From contig NC_134026.1 in the NCBI RefSeq assembly GCF_964204645.1, positions 14,470,450-14,534,449 on the forward strand: a stretch of DNA of 64,000 nucleotides. The letters are read 5' to 3'. Positions within the stretch are counted from its first letter, which is position 1; each line of letters begins with the position of its first letter. The notes under the pieces were generated by a model. The model did no database searches. It had not been told where the DNA came from and saw nothing but the letters and a program-made list of their open reading frames with translations. This document shows, in pieces, positions 52,401 through 63,990 of the stretch. Source of the stretch: Tubulanus polymorphus. Taxonomy: Eukaryota; Nemertea; Palaeonemertea; Tubulaniformes; Tubulanidae. Position numbers and translations under genes: made by a program.

Positions 52401-53515
52401 ACTGTCCCGAACATAAAACTGTTACGCATGAAGAATTATCAAAGTATCAAAAAAGAATTAAACCTGAAAATCATATTCATACAGAAAAGTTGATGGTAAC
52501 TCAAGAAGATAAATATAATTATGTAGTACATTATAGAATTTTAAAATTCTATTTGTATCAAGGAATGATTCTAAAAATAGTACATAGATATATTTCATTC
52601 AGTCAATCTAAATGGTTAGAAAAATATATAGATTTTAATACCAAACAGAGAACTAAAGCTAAAATTGATTTCGAGAAAGATTTTTTCAAGTTAATGAACA
52701 ATGCATTCTATGGTAAGACTTGTGAGAATATTAGAAATGGAAATTATAGTGAATTAGTTGGTAATGGTAGAAGAATTAGACATTTACAAACATATCCTAA
52801 ATTCATTGGTAACAGAATATTTGATGAAAATTTAGCCGCAGTTAAAATGAGAAGAACTTCTATGAAATTTAATAAACCAATTTATGTTAGTGCTTCAGTT
52901 TTAGAAATATCAAAGTTACTAATGTATGAATTCTATTATAACGTATTACAACCACATTTTGGAGAAAAGCATATAGAAATCTTATATTTTGATACAGATT
53001 CTTACATATTAAAGATTAAAACTGATAATCTAACAAATGATTTGGAAACATTAAAACATTATTTCGACTTTAGTAATTATCCTGAAGATCATGAATTGTT
53101 TAACAATGATAATAAAAAGGAGCCCGGTAAATTCAAAGATGAATTAGGTGGTGAAGAAATGATAGAGTTCATTGGAATTCGATCTGAAATGTATAGTTAT
53201 AAAACCAAAACTCATGAAGCTAAAAAGTTAAAAGAAATAACCAAAAGTGTAGTAGAAAAGAATATTCATTTCAAAGATTACATCAATTGTAAATTTAATG
53301 AAGAAGTTAGAAAACATAAGATGAAATGTTTAAGATCAGAAGATGAAATGTTGATTGAAGAAATGGAAAAAATAAGTTCCATTCGATGATAAAAGATATA
53401 TTCTGGATGATGGTATACACACAGTCGCTTATGGTTGTAATTTAGATGAATACTTAAAGTTCAAAAGAGAAGAGACAAAAGAGAATGAGATTATTAAAAG
53501 AATTCTAGCATGTTA
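49481..53515 (+). pseudogene. HPE zinc-finger/HNH/type-B DNA polymerase, full length (copy D)
   Basis: About 1,340 codons. Order: two C2H2 fingers (residues 7-30 and 64-86); stop at 49750; linker domain; CFLWTIISCLHPV (50402); frameshift near 50545; C-x2-C finger YLCRKCITKF; exonuclease I YGDFESLN (50920); HNH-like zinc block CYYCEKIF...RDHDHLNGKFRGAAHENC (51280-51380); exonuclease II FHNLSGYDAHLFI; palm A YIDANNLYGWAMM (52180); frameshift near 52250; K-x-x-NNAFYGKT motif B (52695); motif C YFDTDSY (52985); C-terminus DDKRYILDDG. All polymerase motifs of protein-primed family B are present. Stops and at least three frameshifts. The best copy for defining the gene. Confidence 0.85.
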
Positions 53516-53545
53516 ATCCAATTCTAATAAAAATATGTATTATAA

Positions 53546-53895
53546 ATGGAGAGTAAATAAGTACACAGTGAGAACAACAAATCATCTCTAGATAGAATCA
53601 AAGATATCACAAATGCTTACTCTGTAGATTATAAATTTAAGAAGTTAAATGAATTAACAATTCATAAGAAATATTTAATTACAAATATTGATACAGTTTC
53701 TAACAAATATAGAGATAAATTAGTTATTCACTTAGAATGTGAAGGATTAAAAGGAAATACATATAAATTCAGAGCATATTTACCAGATTTCATAGATTAT
53801 CAAGTGAAGATTTAGAAGAATCATGTTCGGGTGATTTCTATTTTATATACAAAGGTAAGAATGAAAAATGGCACCATGATATAGATTTTGAATAA
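53546..53895 (+). pseudogene. HPE small gene downstream of PolB (copy D)
   Basis: ATG at 53546 (MESK, stop, VHSENNKSSLDRIKD); VDYKFKKLNELTIHKKYLIT, DTVSNKYRDKLVIHLECEGL, TYKFRAYLPD, DFYFIYKGKNEKWHHDIDFE, stop at 53895. Placed between PolB and gene 4, 30 nt after the former (lineage-1 order), whereas copies B, C and E have it before PolB. Confidence 0.6.
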
Positions 53896-53912
53896 GAAAA
53901 TATGTTAAATAA

Positions 53913-54665
53913 ATGGTAGAATTAAAAGAATATAGAATATTTGTTGATTCAAGAAGAGTTACAAATTATAAATCACATAATTTACTTGTACAATTAGATA
54001 GAGAATTTAAAAATTGTGTTGATTTAAAATTAGTTAACGTAAGTTTATGTAATTCTTTTTATAATATATCGGGTAAATCTTTTGAACATAGAGCCTTTTT
54101 AATTTTTGATAAAAATAAAGATGAATGGTCCTATATATATATTCAAAACTGGGGTTATATAATTTATATACATTATCGCAAGAAATTAATAGAAAAGCCT
54201 GGCACAAGTTAGGTAGTAATTCCGGGTTTAGTATTAGATTTTTCAAAAGTGAGAGCTCAGATAGAATAAAGATAAGGTTGTCTAATAGTGAAAAATATAA
54301 ATTTATGGTAAAAAACCTATAGCTAAACTGATGGGAATTCCTCCAGATAGATCTTTTCCAAATATTGATGCTACACCAAACTTAATACCTTACACGCATT
54401 TTTATATTTATTGCAATTTAATTGATCCTACAAAGACATTCGGAGCAACTAAAGATATAACTTGTAATTCTAGTATATCAAATATTTTACCATTGAAGAA
54501 TGTTACAGAATTTTGAATGCATTAAATTATAATTTAACATGTGATTTTAAGCCTTGTATTTCACGATTTAATAATTTCAGATTAGAAGTAAGAAATCATA
54601 ATGGATATTTAATTAATTTAAATTTTCCTGTAATTTATGAATTAGTTATAAGATGTAAAGAGTAA
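53913..54665 (+). pseudogene. HPE gene 4, best full-length copy (copy D)
   Basis: About 250 codons from MVELKEYRIFVDSRRVTNYK to VIYELVIRCKE at 54665. Order of blocks: NLLVQLDREFKNCVDLKLVN, SFYNISGKSFEHRAFLIF, KPGLYNLYTLSQEIN-like, SDRIKIRLSNSEKYKFMV, PYTHFYIYCNLIDPTKTFGA, INYNLTCDFKPC. Frameshifts near 54150 and 54315 and a stop near 54515. Mixed alpha/beta without membrane segments; present in every lineage, so a core gene. Cut off after its stop by BEL sequence at 54681. Confidence 0.65.
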
Positions 54666-54680
54666 TTTTTTCACTATATA

Positions 54681-56945
54681 CTGTTTTGCAGAACCCGGAA
54701 CAATCGAAGTGGGGGGTGGACTTGGTAACTTAGACGGCTGGGCCATGACTTTCCTGCAAATAACACATCTTTTGACACAGTGTTTAACATATTGCCGTAT
54801 CTGTGGAATCTACACTCTTTCACGAATTTTCGCTACGGTAGCATTAATGCCAAAATGTAAGACATCAAGATGTGCCTTATGAACGATCAAACGAGCTAAA
54901 CTAGAATCATTGTGCTTGAGAACTGGATTTTTACATTCAAAACTGAGATCTGCATTTTGGATGCGACCTTTGCATCTTATCAAACCTTAGGACTCTAGAA
55001 ATAATTGAAGTTGACTAACTATAGGAAGTTTCTTGTTCGAAATTCCTTTCAAACGATCAATAACTTCAGCGAAGTACTTCATCTGACAATTTGTAAACCA
55101 GTAGCCTTCAGCATTTTCAATTTCTGACCTCGATAAATATGCGAGAAGCGATTACTCTTATCACCACGTAAATTTTTTGCATAACGTCTGACGTATGCAG
55201 CGATTCTATGCAACTGCGATGATGACGAAAATACGTTTATACCTATAACGTCGACCGCTTGCGGATCGCGTTCTCGTACCATTGAATTGTCAGTTGAAGT
55301 TTTAACTACTGATAATATATCAACATTAGGCTGAGTAGGTTGGTCATTTTTGTTGTCTAACCACGGTGGGCCTGTAAACCACAGATCATTTTTTTTTAAA
55401 TCGTTAAGTGACAAACCGCGGGTTAGACAAATCCGCCGGGTTTTCTGCTGAAGGACAATAGTTCCAATTCTCAATTAATGTCAACTTATGAATCTCACTA
55501 GTTCGATTATTCACAAAAGTGGATGATTGGAAAGTGGATGATTGTCGTTCTGATCTAATCCACCCTGACACTATTTGGCTATCCGACCACATGTTAGGAG
55601 GTAATTTCTTCTCTAGAGCTACTTCATCTGCAGAGCGAATGTGATTGCACAACCTTGCTGCAACATTTGCCGCCATTATTCTATTTTTGGAATTGTTAGA
55701 CTCTTTATTGGTGCAACGCGAGATTTTGCAACAACAAACGTCATAATTCAGATAAACAGACGCACCATAGGCTTTGCTACTCGCGTCGCAAAACAAATGT
55801 GACTCAGATTTATCATAACAGGTTAGAATTCTACGAGGTATCGTCAAAATTATGGATCGTACGGTCACTGGTGTAAGAATACCAATTGGATCGAATACCG
55901 TTGCTGACTTTTTGAGTATAAGCCGTTTAGTAATAGGCGAATCGCTTATGATCTGACGTAATGGGAATTTCAGAACATCTTGATCTACATTTCACATCAA
56001 TGCTAGAACGTTTACATCTCTACATGGTTCCAAAATGTCATCATTTATGGCTGATTTATTCAACACTTCTGAATTCGAGGACCAGCACCGAAAAATGAAA
56101 TTCGCGGCGGATTTCTACGAACGACACGATTGGTGAAAATTCACAATATCCGACTGTGACATTAAATTCGTTATCACATTATTGACCTAACAATCTCGAG
56201 AAATCTGACCAAAATATGGTTTATCTGAATTGTTTAAGTGGTACAGCAGAGTGCTATTTAACATAAATGGGCTGCACGTAGCGCCAAACAAAACTCTTTT
56301 GAATCTGAGAACGTCTAACGGAGCTTTAAGATCAGACAAATCAATTAACCAGAAGAAACTAGTTGCATCCCGATCAGCTTCACGTTAGGCTGCGTGAAGA
56401 AAAGCCTCTCTATACCAGTTGCACCACAGTAATCAAATAAACAAAATATATATATTATTGACGTTATATCGCTGAGTGATGCAGGACCTGATTCTAAACA
56501 GTCATTCAGGCTTAGCGAGTTTTTAGACTGTCGACAACTACAGTTGAAAACAATGCGTATCGGGGTTATTGCCGACTGCCTAAACACTGCATGATGAGGT
56601 ATATAATGTTCTACTCCTGAAACGATTTCTGGATCTGGTACCTTTTCGATAAACTCCTGTTCGAGTTTATACTTAATGATACCGTGGTATTTACTGAGTA
56701 CTGGTGATTTTGACAATCTCTTAATGAGAGAATGTGTAGTAGAAATAGCAATACCGTGGTTGGTGGGTAATATCCCGTGATCTAGTTTCCAAGGAGGTTT
56801 TGCGTAATATATACGGACTCCATTCTCGATTGAGTTAGCGAAATAATTCTCCAAAAACGAATTCGTAGTTTCCGTCGGTGGTTCAATACCCAAATTTTCC
56901 AAAGACCAGAAATTTCGTAAATCCATGATATCATTATGAGTAAGA
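54681..56945 (-). mobile_element. BEL/Pao retrotransposon pol, decayed
   Basis: From 56945 leftwards: STMLHVLTHNDIMDLRNFWS, KPPWKLDHGILPTNHGIAIS, HHAVFRQSAITPIRIVFNCS (RT motif region), SLNDCLESGPASLSDITSI, then 55404-55868 with LFCDASSKAYGASVYL and MWSDSQIVSGWIRSE (RNase H), LWFTGPPWLDNKNDQP, and at the left end the integrase zinc domain HKAHLDVLHFGINATVAKIR ... CVKRCVICRK. Several frameshifts; the YxDD region and integrase core are missing. The left edge joins HPE copy D. Confidence 0.75.
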
Positions 56946-57085
56946 ACATGTAACATAGTGGATCTGGAATGGTCGTGCACGGGGCGGGTTCGAATCCCAC
57001 AATGCCTGTGTCGGCCTGTTTACTGGAGTGCGGCGCTTCTTTGAGAATGCGTTCTTCGCACCACAGTGTGAACAAATAAAAATTC
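56946..57085 (+). repeat. tRNA-derived SINE
   Basis: Plus strand: gtaacatagtggatctggaatgg (A-box-like) and gggcgggttcgaatcccac (B-box) 30 nt apart, followed by a non-tRNA tail to about 57085 ending gaacaaataaaaattcg. Length and layout fit a short SINE inserted upstream of the BEL pol remains. Confidence 0.55.
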
Positions 57086-60000
57086 GAACCAATAAAATTA
57101 ATAAATCACAAGTAATAAAAGCTCGACACAATAATTAATCAATACGGTTTCGGCACCAGTGATACACCGGTCACAATCCTCTCTTTAATCGTTATCTATA
57201 AAATACACGAGTAAGGCCCTGGCGAGAGAACGTGTCCGTGCACAAATCCGAATGAATAAATTGAAATACCGGATGATAATCATGAAGATAATATATTTTA
57301 TTTACCTTGAACAAAGAATGATTTTCCTAATCCCTATTGTATATGAATCCATATCGTTCCGAAGCTTCTCCTGTCCTGCTGTCGACACTCGTCTTACTAA
57401 GGTACAGATTCTCCCCTCTCTCTCGATAGCGGCCCCCTTTTGTAGAAAGAACCGGCATTCTCAGAATTCCGATTCTCCCACGCAGGGTCTTCCGCTTTTT
57501 GGCAAGGAGCAGCTACCCAATTGTCATGACCGTTTTTAGTTACGGAAAATTTAGCCCTACTGATTTGCTGATCTAAAGGTTTTTTAGAAACTGATTTGCT
57601 GATATAAACTTTTTCTTCCAACCCTCCTGTCATGACGCGTTGTGATTTACTCACTCCTTGCTAATCGTTGTTAAGAGAGCAGCTATTGTCTGTGAATTAC
57701 CAACGAGCGCATACAGACAACAGAAACTTCAGACAGCTAGTTTTAACATTTAACACAAATTACTGTTTCTAAAACATTAGCGATTATTAACAATTTGTTC
57801 TTAAACAACATCTAGATTACTCAAATTAAATATCTTTTCAAAACGTTGTTTTCTTTTCTAATTACAGTACAAATTCATCGTTTCTTTTTTAATTATTATA
57901 ATTAACTACGATTCGGAATACATTGTGATTGATTATCAATTCTTAAATTATTTGAAATACTTATACTAATTATTTTATCTACAATTTAACTAATTCTATT
58001 TTAATACAGGATAAGCAAAACAACCACATCTTCCTAAACTTCCGGTTTTTCCTTTTACGGAAAGTAGCCGGGAATATCATCAAGTATCAGCGTGATCCCT
58101 TCACGAGCCTCATTATAAATACACTCCATTGTTCCTACCCAACCAAATATGGTTCCAACTATTTAAAAGTTTTATATAAAGATTTTCTGAATGTTTGCCA
58201 GATCTCACAGCAGAAGAACCGAGAAAGAATTGTTATTTATAGACTGATTTATGGTTTGCGTTGGTAGATGAAAGCATCAAACAAGAACTTTTGTAATTCT
58301 TACTACTTGTACGTTCTTGTCTGACGGCTTTAACGTAACCCCCACGCATACGGAAACAACATTAAGAACATTTCTAAATACTAAGAAACATTTTCAAATA
58401 CTACGAAAATCTAGCTGTGGATTAACACTCCCTATCCAGTTTAAATTTCGTCCCGAAATTTTGAATTTAAACCAACTCGTGAATATCCCGCTGATACCTC
58501 TAGAACAAATCCTGAAAAAGAACATTAGTAAACAATTCATTATAACGAGTAACTATTTCTTAGAGTTCGACACTACAACGCATATTAAAGTTCATGATAT
58601 AGTTTATCATAAAACCGCATTTAAAGTTCTGGATACCCAATCGGAAAAAAGTTCATTCGAGACCGCTGTCCCGCACACTAAACAGTCGAAAGTTAAGCAC
58701 AGAACAGTTCACAGCTTGAGTTTAGAATTTACCGCGAAGTGACGCAACAGCTACCAGACACAACAAGGTACGTCATGGACGGACGAATGACGTCATCCAC
58801 CGCAGTTCCCGCAACTCATACCGCTAAATCGTTCAGTACGGCAATCCGCATTCTTTCTTTACTAATACACGCTCACTGGTACACATAGACGTTACAGTTC
58901 TATGGTGAATATCGGAGTCCTTTCTCCACAGCTAGTATATAACAGTAATGCATTCGCATCTTACGGCTTGAGCGAACAACATTCCATCGAATGTTAATGT
59001 AACTACACGGGAGCCATCTTGAACACACTCGGCTTTACTCCACTAAAATGTCTACGGAAATTATCACTTTTCTTCATATTTCGTATCGCATTGGCCAGGT
59101 GTCTTTGTCCACCCTTCATCACTTAAGTTTGTCAGTATATAACAGGTCTTCGAGAGTGACAAACACCACTAACAATGGCCAGAATCGCATGACTAATCAT
59201 CGAGCATGATTCCATCCCGTTGAAACGGCAACGCCCTAGATCGTTGTTGTAGGCTGTATATAGTTGTTCCTTTTTCCTCGTTAATTGACGAATCGGTGAA
59301 TTAATATCACCCATCTCGGCCAGAGCATACCAGTTGCTGGTTTTTCAAACTATCAGTTGCGTCGAATAGAGTTTCAGGATACCTCCCAACAAGTCCCCAT
59401 CTCCATATGGTCACTATCAGGGGGGTACCCATCAACATCTATTGCGGTTGACAGAAGAAGGCATTCTTCCATCTTAGTGCTATCGTATCTTCGGCGGTCT
59501 CATTCCAACACATCCGATACGGGTATCCTACAATTAATATCATAATAATACAGAGATTATTCAAATATATATGAACAAACAGTATTTATTCAAACAGTAT
59601 TTGTTTTATTGTTATTATTAACAATAACTTCTTTTTTTTCGCAATGATAATTAATGACTTTTCTTTAAACTATCGATGATAAGTACCGGATACTTTAATA
59701 GTCAGGCTAAAGCCGATGTCATGTCAATTACAATTATTAATATCAGCAATTGTCACGATTATCCTTATTTCTGTAAATCATGACCAGGCCATGAGTTCAC
59801 TCACTGGCGAACTAAGTATTATGATACTAAATTTTCATATTTCTTATGTAATGATATCTTAATCACTTACTATAAATCAAAACTTTCCGATAATTCAACA
59901 GGACATACGCATCCTGATTCAACTATTAATTAGATTATATTTACGACTAATAATACGACTAATTCAATTTTGACACGGAGCGCACCCGGGCGCCCTCGTC

Positions 60001-60224
60001 ATAATATTTAAATTTTAATTTCAATACAAATATGGATACAGTCTACTGGTATCAGCCAACATAGAATTCCTGGGAATTCCTACCGAATAATCCGGAGGCA
60101 ACAGCCCATCACCAGGAGGAGCTGTGAGTGCCAGTACACCGGGCCCACGTTCAGTCTGGGCCTCATCATCTATTACTACGATCTCGGGCTCCACTGACGA
60201 AACTGTCAGCTGAGTCGCTTCTCG
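57086..60224. other. Long stretch without recognised genes
   Basis: An ORF of 141 codons at 58317-58742 (MSDGFNVTPTHTETTLRTFL) has a protein-like composition but no recognised domain. A 25 bp unit with tactgatttgctgat is duplicated at 57557-57605. LTRs of the neighbouring BEL or Gypsy elements may lie here, but only one copy of each would be in the window, so I cannot delimit them. Confidence 0.35.
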
Positions 60225-62675
60225 TTATTCAGTACTAAAAGAACGATACACCGCGACAACCACAACCTTACTCGGAACCGATACGAGCTGTCTCATTGTG
60301 AAGAGACTAACCCGTAGGGGCACCGAGCAAGCAGTCGGCAGATTGTACATCGTTCCCTGCGAACAAGTCAGTTGCTTAGCCTGCCAGGTTAAGTTCAAGA
60401 GGGCGACTCCACAAATGACTCGTAACGCGACTTTAGTGAGAGCTGGAGGCTCAAAACGACATCTCGTTTCGCAACCGGACAATGTTAGTAGTGGCAAGTC
60501 CAGTGTCTGAATTCCATTCTTAAGTCTTATGGCTAACCTAACCGGATATTTCCCCGGTGAACAAGGTGCAGGCAAGCAGTGTCGGCACCTGTAGCAAATA
60601 GCACGCAATAAAGGCCTGAACACAATTATAACGATGCCCACTACAATAACTAAGAACAGGACGACATCGACGCGCACATTTTTAGCCATGACAACTTCCC
60701 GAATGACTGTAGTATTCCAGCCCTCTCGCTGTAAATCATGAATAGCGGGGTGAACAGTCACCATGGCCTCAGCGGTCGGAAGAAGTCCTGCTCCCAGAAT
60801 TGATAAGGATCCTTGCGACTTAAGTAAAACAAATATCGAGAGCAACATGCTGCCCGCCGAGAGACCAATAGCAAGCAAAGTGAGCCACCCTGTACCGGTT
60901 CCAGACGAAATAACAGGTTCAGAATGATCAAATAAAGCGTCTGCTTGCGATCGGTACTGTTTAGCGTCAGTTTGAACGGTTCTTGCTAACTTTTTGAAAT
61001 CCATGCTAAATTTAGTGTCCACCGCAGCCACTTTTGACCAGTTATTAGCCTTGAAATCCAGACTGGGCAGCGGTGCGTATGGCGTTCCCTGGAACATTGT
61101 TGCTCCAGTAACGTTGGACACTACATTCTTTGAAAAGAAACTATGTAGGACCGGTAAGTTAACAGCGTGCGCAATGGTCACCGTGTCTTTGTTAATACAT
61201 TTGTTAATTCTACCGGGCACAAAAAATTTTGATCCACGCAATGCACATGCACACCGAATTTTTACCAAACAAAAACGACATGCTTTTATTGCTTTTGGTG
61301 ACTTGCCAGGGCAGGCGAGAGTCCAAAAATCGTCAGTGCCTGAAACAACAAAGTAGCCATCCCCTACGTCGACTGCCAGTTCGGCCAGGCCCTGGACTTC
61401 ATACCGTATGTAGCATAACGCTAGCACCTGTGAGGGTTTGTCGAAGAATATACTACTAAGGCAAGATTCCACGGTTATTTCGCGCATGGACACGCGCTGC
61501 CGGCAAGTCATCACGTCGGTACCATGACAAGTAGCAAATATATCGTGACCCATTTCAGTGTAGTAACTACCGTCCCTAGTAGCGCCAAAATAAGGGGCTG
61601 TACCAACAATCATTGAAGTGTTATAGGACGTTGCGTTTATTGGCACTGGCATCAAGACAACCGAGTATAAATCAAAATATGTCTGAGTAGATTGCAAGGG
61701 GATTTTGATCGATATGTAAACAAATTTATCGGTCTTAGTAAAGCACACATCCTTAACTATGTAATAATAGCCTACATCCCTATTAGCTATTGAAAACCCA
61801 GAATGCGTCCTATTTAATTTTTCGGACACATCGTCAAGAACCTTCGAAACCATTTTTGGATTAACCAGGGCTCTAGGCAAATATCCCTCCAATAACTTTT
61901 CAACCCCCTGCAACCACTCACTGGAAACTGCCGTCAGTCGTTCTACTAGGATGATATTTCTTATTGTCATGTCAGACGCTAATGCTAGCATACTCGCATC
62001 GACACTTTGCTTTAGCAGTGTCGCTCGAATTGATTTAAGTTCTTTTGAATTGGCCACGTATGCAGAGGTCAGGCTGCTGATTCGTTTGTCAGTCGCATTA
62101 ATAAATGAAGAGAGTGTCCCCTGTATGTGGGTGATTTGATCCGAATTTAACTTGACTATTTTCTCAACTTTTTCGACATGATTTTCTACTTGCTGAACTT
62201 CATCTTCGGTAGCAGTACCGAACAAGGAAGACGAAATGGATCCGATAAATGAAAGTGGTGCACGTTTGACCCTGCGCCCACTGGCGTGTCGTTTCTTTCG
62301 TGAGTCGGTATCTGCAGCATCAGGTTTCATTTGTCTCATATCAGCCAATTGTCCCCTGATATGGGTCAACGTGTCTAACTGTAGGCGATGCGCCTCACGA
62401 AACATTTCCAAATAGCCGGAGCAGTGAGAACGAAGTTCTGGCTGGACAAGAGAACAGCGTAGCCGCAAGCCTTTACTCGGGGGGTCATTAACAACTAGCC
62501 ATGGTATAGCGAACGTGTGAAACCAGGCACTGTCGCCATTATGGACTCTTCCAATCCGATGAAAGGCGACACCATAGTTTGGCCTCAAGACCGTCGAGGG
62601 CATCAGACAATAGGCCGACGACCATATGGCCACCAAGATTACGACAATTAGCATCCTGAAAAATAGGGATAGCAA
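60225..62675 (-). CDS. env: Envelope fusion glycoprotein of a Ty3/Gypsy element, intact
   Basis: 816 aa. Signal peptide (residues 1-23, LIVVILVAIW core); cysteine-containing N-terminal domain; two basic clusters RKKR (126-129) and RVKR (135-138), the second a furin-type site directly followed by a hydrophobic APLSFIGSISSSLF (fusion-peptide-like); coiled coil about 156-225; cysteine-rich middle; hydrophobic segments at about 597-618 and 670-687; a tail of about 125 residues. The layout is that of class I-like F/Env proteins of errantivirus-type elements. It follows the integrase by 60 nt in the same direction, suggesting expression from a spliced element transcript. No stop in 816 codons, unlike its surroundings. 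Confidence 0.8.
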   Translation of the reverse strand: MLSLFFRMLIVVILVAIWSSAYCLMPSTVLRPNYGVAFHRIGRVHNGDSAWFHTFAIPWLVVNDPPSKGLRLRCSLVQPELRSHCSGYLEMFREAHRLQLDTLTHIRGQLADMRQMKPDAADTDSRKKRHASGRRVKRAPLSFIGSISSSLFGTATEDEVQQVENHVEKVEKIVKLNSDQITHIQGTLSSFINATDKRISSLTSAYVANSKELKSIRATLLKQSVDASMLALASDMTIRNIILVERLTAVSSEWLQGVEKLLEGYLPRALVNPKMVSKVLDDVSEKLNRTHSGFSIANRDVGYYYIVKDVCFTKTDKFVYISIKIPLQSTQTYFDLYSVVLMPVPINATSYNTSMIVGTAPYFGATRDGSYYTEMGHDIFATCHGTDVMTCRQRVSMREITVESCLSSIFFDKPSQVLALCYIRYEVQGLAELAVDVGDGYFVVSGTDDFWTLACPGKSPKAIKACRFCLVKIRCACALRGSKFFVPGRINKCINKDTVTIAHAVNLPVLHSFFSKNVVSNVTGATMFQGTPYAPLPSLDFKANNWSKVAAVDTKFSMDFKKLARTVQTDAKQYRSQADALFDHSEPVISSGTGTGWLTLLAIGLSAGSMLLSIFVLLKSQGSLSILGAGLLPTAEAMVTVHPAIHDLQREGWNTTVIREVVMAKNVRVDVVLFLVIVVGIVIIVFRPLLRAICYRCRHCLPAPCSPGKYPVRLAIRLKNGIQTLDLPLLTLSGCETRCRFEPPALTKVALRVICGVALLNLTWQAKQLTCSQGTMYNLPTACSVPLRVSLFTMRQLVSVPSKVVVVAVYRSFSTE

Positions 62676-62734
62676 GAATCAGTAATCTCGAAACCACGTA
62701 CTAGTCGTCTCTTTCTCGACGTCTCTTCTTATTT

Positions 62735-63990
62735 TTACGAGTTTTTTCGCTTCACTTTAGCGGCATGGTCATCCCAATAGGCTCGAATGATTTCAGGAGG
62801 CAGGTTTTCGGCTGGCTCAAACGTGTTCTCATTATCGTCATAGCCAACCCATTTTATAAGATATTTCAGAATGCCTTTCTCTTTTTTGTGACGAATCACT
62901 CGTTCTACGTAATAGATTGGCTCAACCGGATTCTCAGGCTGATTTTGATCGCCCGGATCATCCGGTGCGAGCACAGGCCCCTCCTCGGGTTGATCCCTGT
63001 CCTCCCTGTCAATAGGTAGATTCTCAGGTATGTCGTCCTCAAGCGGCCTAATGTCCATTGAAATGAAATGCTTCATTCTATTACAATGTACTGGGACGGC
63101 CAACTCTTGATTCCTCTCATTCTCCAAAATGAAAGATACAGGAGAAATCTGTCGGACAATTCGATAAGGGCCCGTCCATTGATGAAGCAATTTCTTACTA
63201 AGCCTCTTTATTTTCTTTGGAGTGAATAGCAACACTTGATCACCTACTGCGAAATTTGGAGGAACGGCAGTCCTGTCGAAACGTTCCTTCATCTTCTCCT
63301 GCGCCTTTTTGATATTAGCCTTGGCCAACTTTCTGGCCCCCTTCAACTTTGGCAACATTGCTTGGACAAAGCCTCCTGCATCAAAGTAAACGTCCCTCGG
63401 ATTAAGTAAAGCAACGTCCATCGGCAACCTCGGTTCTCGGCCATACATGAGGTAGAATGGCGAGTATTGCGACGTATCCGAAGCTGGACTTACCCGATAT
63501 GCAAATAGAATGGGATAAAGGTATTCGTCCCAATCGGATTGGCGTTCATTGCAGTACATGCTCAGAGCCTTGACAATCACAAGATTCATGTGCTCGACTT
63601 GTCCCTGAGTTTGTGGTCTATACGCACTGGACCGTGCTCGTGGCGTATTACATAGCCGCGACCCCTCGCTGACTAATTTACTCAGGAAATTTGTTCCGCG
63701 ATCGCTCTGCAAGACAGAGGGCGCCCCATGGCGACAAATGATTTGTTCATAGAAGATCGTAGCGACCGTCGTGGCTTCTTGATTAGGCATAGCAAAGCTT
63801 CAACCCACTTTGTAAGATAGTCGACAAAGACCAATATGTATTTATTTCCCGAGTCCGTTGTTGGAAAAGGACCACAGACATCCATTGAGACTCTATCCCA
63901 CGGCCCTGTGACAGCTATGGGGTTAACCGGGGCCCTAATGGGCTTCCCTGGCTGATTCTTAGTCGCACAGTCCTTACAGGATTTAATCAA
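62735..63990 (-). pseudogene. Ty3/Gypsy integrase with C-terminal chromodomain, partial
   Basis: Enters from the right edge with CKDCATKNQPGKP (end of the zinc-binding domain), then VSMDVCGPFPTTDSGNKYIL (first catalytic D), a frameshift near 63797, SDRGTNFLSKLV (second D), QTQGQVEHMNLVIVKALSMY (catalytic E), FAYRVSPASDTSQYSPFYLM, the GPY/F-like HQWTGPYRIVRQISPVSFIL, and a chromodomain VERVIRHKKEKGILKYLIKW then VGYDDNENTFEPAENL. The chromodomain normally directs insertion to marked chromatin. RT and gag lie outside the window. Confidence 0.85.

Noticed and set aside
57252-57539. 95-codon ORF as a gene
   Set aside because: No domain, and an equally long antisense ORF at 57397-57654; likely chance.
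60994-61459. Plus-strand ORFs opposite env
   Set aside because: Antisense shadows of the 816-codon envelope frame.
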